Source of the DNA: Cloacibacillus porcorum
GTDB taxonomy: Bacteria > Synergistota > Synergistia > Synergistales > Synergistaceae
Length of the DNA: 64,000 bases
Assembly: GCF_001701045.1 (NCBI RefSeq)
Contig: NZ_CP016757.1
Span: 2,568,219-2,632,218, forward strand
Direction: 5' to 3'
The notes beneath the pieces are model-generated. The model saw only the letters and a list, made by a program, of their open reading frames with translations, did not search any database and was not told the DNA's origin. Within the stretch, counting starts at the first letter, position 1; every line of letters begins with the position of its first letter. The translations under genes were made by a program, and so were the position numbers. Shown piece after piece: positions 62,689-64,000 of this stretch.

Positions 62689-63347
62689 ACACGATTACAC
62701 CCCTGCCGTAATAACGGCCTTGACAACGACACATTTCACAAGCACCAGTGATATTTTTTTATCAACTCACCTCCACCGTGAACATAATCTTTCTCTAAAA
62801 TAAAACCGATAAGACGAAAAGTCATATCAGCTCTATCTCCGCGGCAACAGACGGCGGCGCGGAGCACCAGCCGCTGGCAAAGCGTTATTTAATTCGATCC
62901 GACCCGCAAATATTGATTTCCTCCTGCGCCGGAGTGGAAACCATAAACCGCACGATATAGGTGTTTTCCTCTGTTCAGGCTATTCAGCACCCTTTTAAAC
63001 GATAACGGTGCGGCTTTATTTGCTAAAAAATAACATTTAATCCGAACCTAGTATATATTATCACCCCCCCGTCAACATTAGTTAATTTTTTCTTTTTTAA
63101 AACAATTATTCTGACGTTAAAAATAATTTAGAGAAAATAATCATTAACTAAAGAAAAAAGTGGCCGCAGGATATCTCTCAGCCCAGGACAAACGCGTGAG
63201 AGCTAACCGCCAATACCGCCGTCCGGCAGCGCGGGGCGCTCTATGTTTCTGTTAACAGGCTTGATGCGTTAGCCCTGTATCTCCGCCCTTTTCAGAGGAC
63301 AGCGGACCGCGCGAAATGTATAATTAAGCGGAAGGTAAGAAGGAGAG
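62689..63347. other. Long non-coding gap upstream of the surface protein
   Basis: About 660 bases with no credible ORF. The part nearest the surface-protein gene (to about 63050) could be a long leader; small stems occur, but I could not match any riboswitch. A run of seven C at 63064-63070 is present. Confidence 0.4.
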
Positions 63348-63653
63348 ATGTTTTTGGATTCTTTTTTTGACCGGGTCTATAGGCTGGTAAAAAAGATACC
63401 CCGCGGCAAGGTCGCCTCTTACGGGCAGATCGCCTGGATGCTCGACAGCCCGCGCGCCGCGCGGCAGGTCGGCTGGGCGATGCGCCGCTCTCCGAAGGGG
63501 CTGCCGTGGCAGCGCGTAGTCAGGGCGGACGGTTCCATCGCCGTCGGTGTGGACGGCGGCGTCTGCCGTGCGCTGCTTGAGGCGGAGGGCGTCTTGTTCC
63601 TGCCCGACGGGCGCGTCGATATGCGCGCCTGCCGCTGGAACGGCAAAGGCTGA
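63348..63653 (+). CDS. Alkyltransferase-like (ATL) DNA-binding protein
   Basis: 101 residues, the MGMT C-terminal domain: IPRGKVASYGQIAWML, the Arg finger region ARQVGWAMRRS, and PWQRVV (52-57), where the methyl-accepting Cys of PCHRV is Trp54. This is the hallmark of ATL proteins, which bind O6-alkylguanine without repair and pass it to nucleotide excision. ATG 63348 is very near GGAG; TTG 63354 is eight bases from it and may be the real start. Confidence 0.88.
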   Translation: MFLDSFFDRVYRLVKKIPRGKVASYGQIAWMLDSPRAARQVGWAMRRSPKGLPWQRVVRADGSIAVGVDGGVCRALLEAEGVLFLPDGRVDMRACRWNGKG

Positions 63654-63886
63654 CTCACGGACGCCGCGCAGGCCCCGCACCACCGCCGCGCCGCGTCATG
63701 TTGAATACATCCGCCTATTTATCTATAATCAACAGAGGAGATTCCGACCGCGCGGAGGCTGTTTTCGCGCGGCAGATGGCGGACCGCTGAGGGACAGGAG
63801 AGTCTCACCACCTTCGCCTGAAATTATTTATAAGAGATCTGCGGAAAGGAATAGTGCGCTGCCGGAGTCAGCGCCGCGAAACGACA

Positions 63887-64000
63887 ATGAAAAGACATGA
63901 GAGGGTCTGCGCGTCCATCGATCTGGACGCCATTATGGAGAACCTTAACAGTATCGGCGGCAATCTCACGGAGGGCGTAAAGATTATCGCCATCGTGAAG
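63887..64000 (+). CDS. alr: Alanine racemase, N-terminal part
   Basis: 38 visible codons: ASIDLDAIMENLNSI and VKIIAIVK, whose Lys38 would hold PLP, fit the start of alanine racemase (or a close PLP amino-acid racemase). The gene runs off the right edge. The ribosome site is weak before ATG 63887; GTG 63854 in frame, near AAAGGA, is an alternative. The 233 bases before it hold no gene. Confidence 0.8.
   Translation, partial: MKRHERVCASIDLDAIMENLNSIGGNLTEGVKIIAIVK

Noticed and set aside
62703-63340. Riboswitch upstream of the surface protein
   Set aside because: I looked for cyclic-di-GMP, glycine and purine core motifs on the minus strand and found none that fit.
1-64000. CRISPR arrays, tRNA or rRNA genes, insertion-sequence transposases
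   Set aside because: No regular spacer-repeat series, no convincing cloverleaf and no transposase or integrase motif was noticed in the window.

Overview
The window looks like chromosome from a Synergistota bacterium, probably a Cloacibacillus-like gut or sludge amino-acid fermenter. Direct support: two surface proteins end in the Synergist-type C-terminal sorting signal (Ser-Ser-Ser-Gly-Cys, one hydrophobic stretch, basic tail); a nine-gene V/A-type ATPase operon; and many amino-acid or organic-acid catabolic and transport genes with almost no sugar catabolism. The genus is inference.

Region by region. (1) 1-6.6 kb, minus strand: a molybdenum hydroxylase followed by a C-GCAxxG-C-C protein, an NAD/FAD plus dicluster Fe-S protein, a tiny double-CxxC protein and a radical SAM protein cut by the window edge. 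The set matches the poorly understood DVU_155x/Trs gene neighbourhood. (2) 6.7-15.5 kb: a multi-subunit flavin/Fe-S amine or amino-acid dehydrogenase operon, an ornithine-cyclodeaminase-family enzyme, a sodium:solute symporter and two paralogous RpiR regulators. (3) 15.6-17.1 kb: decayed DNA with a broken response regulator, a symporter fragment and one intact-looking 59-codon membrane ORF. (4) 17.1-28 kb: exported nucleoside hydrolase, pyrroline-5-carboxylate-reductase-like enzyme, LysR, a third RpiR, and a TRAP transporter-glycyl radical enzyme-activase operon. (5) 28-30.7 kb: a flavoprotein and a CobT-like protein. (6) 30.9-39.8 kb: V-ATPase in the order D-H-C-I-K-F-E-A-B, then homoserine dehydrogenase. 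(7) 41-64 kb: two sorted surface proteins, a Lsa-type ABC-F gene behind a transcription attenuator, alanine/glycine and purine transporters, a MarR-MATE operon, a MATE pair, a PTS-IIC-like protein, a DEAD-box helicase with a long leader, HxlR/nitroreductase/flavodoxin-type redox genes, Hsp20 with a CIRCE-like operator, an alkyltransferase-like protein and the start of alanine racemase.

The first 28 kb reads as linked catabolic islands: each pairs an importer (SSS or TRAP) with redox or radical enzymes and with RpiR/LysR regulators. The V-ATPase and the probable Na+ symporters fit ion-gradient energetics. The best candidates for undescribed biology are the molybdenum-hydroxylase/Trs operon, whose central gene carries an in-frame 75-bp palindromic tandem duplication; the TRAP-glycyl radical enzyme operon of unknown substrate; and the ABC-F attenuator with its six-codon leader peptide. 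No database search was possible, so family names rest on motif recognition and memory.
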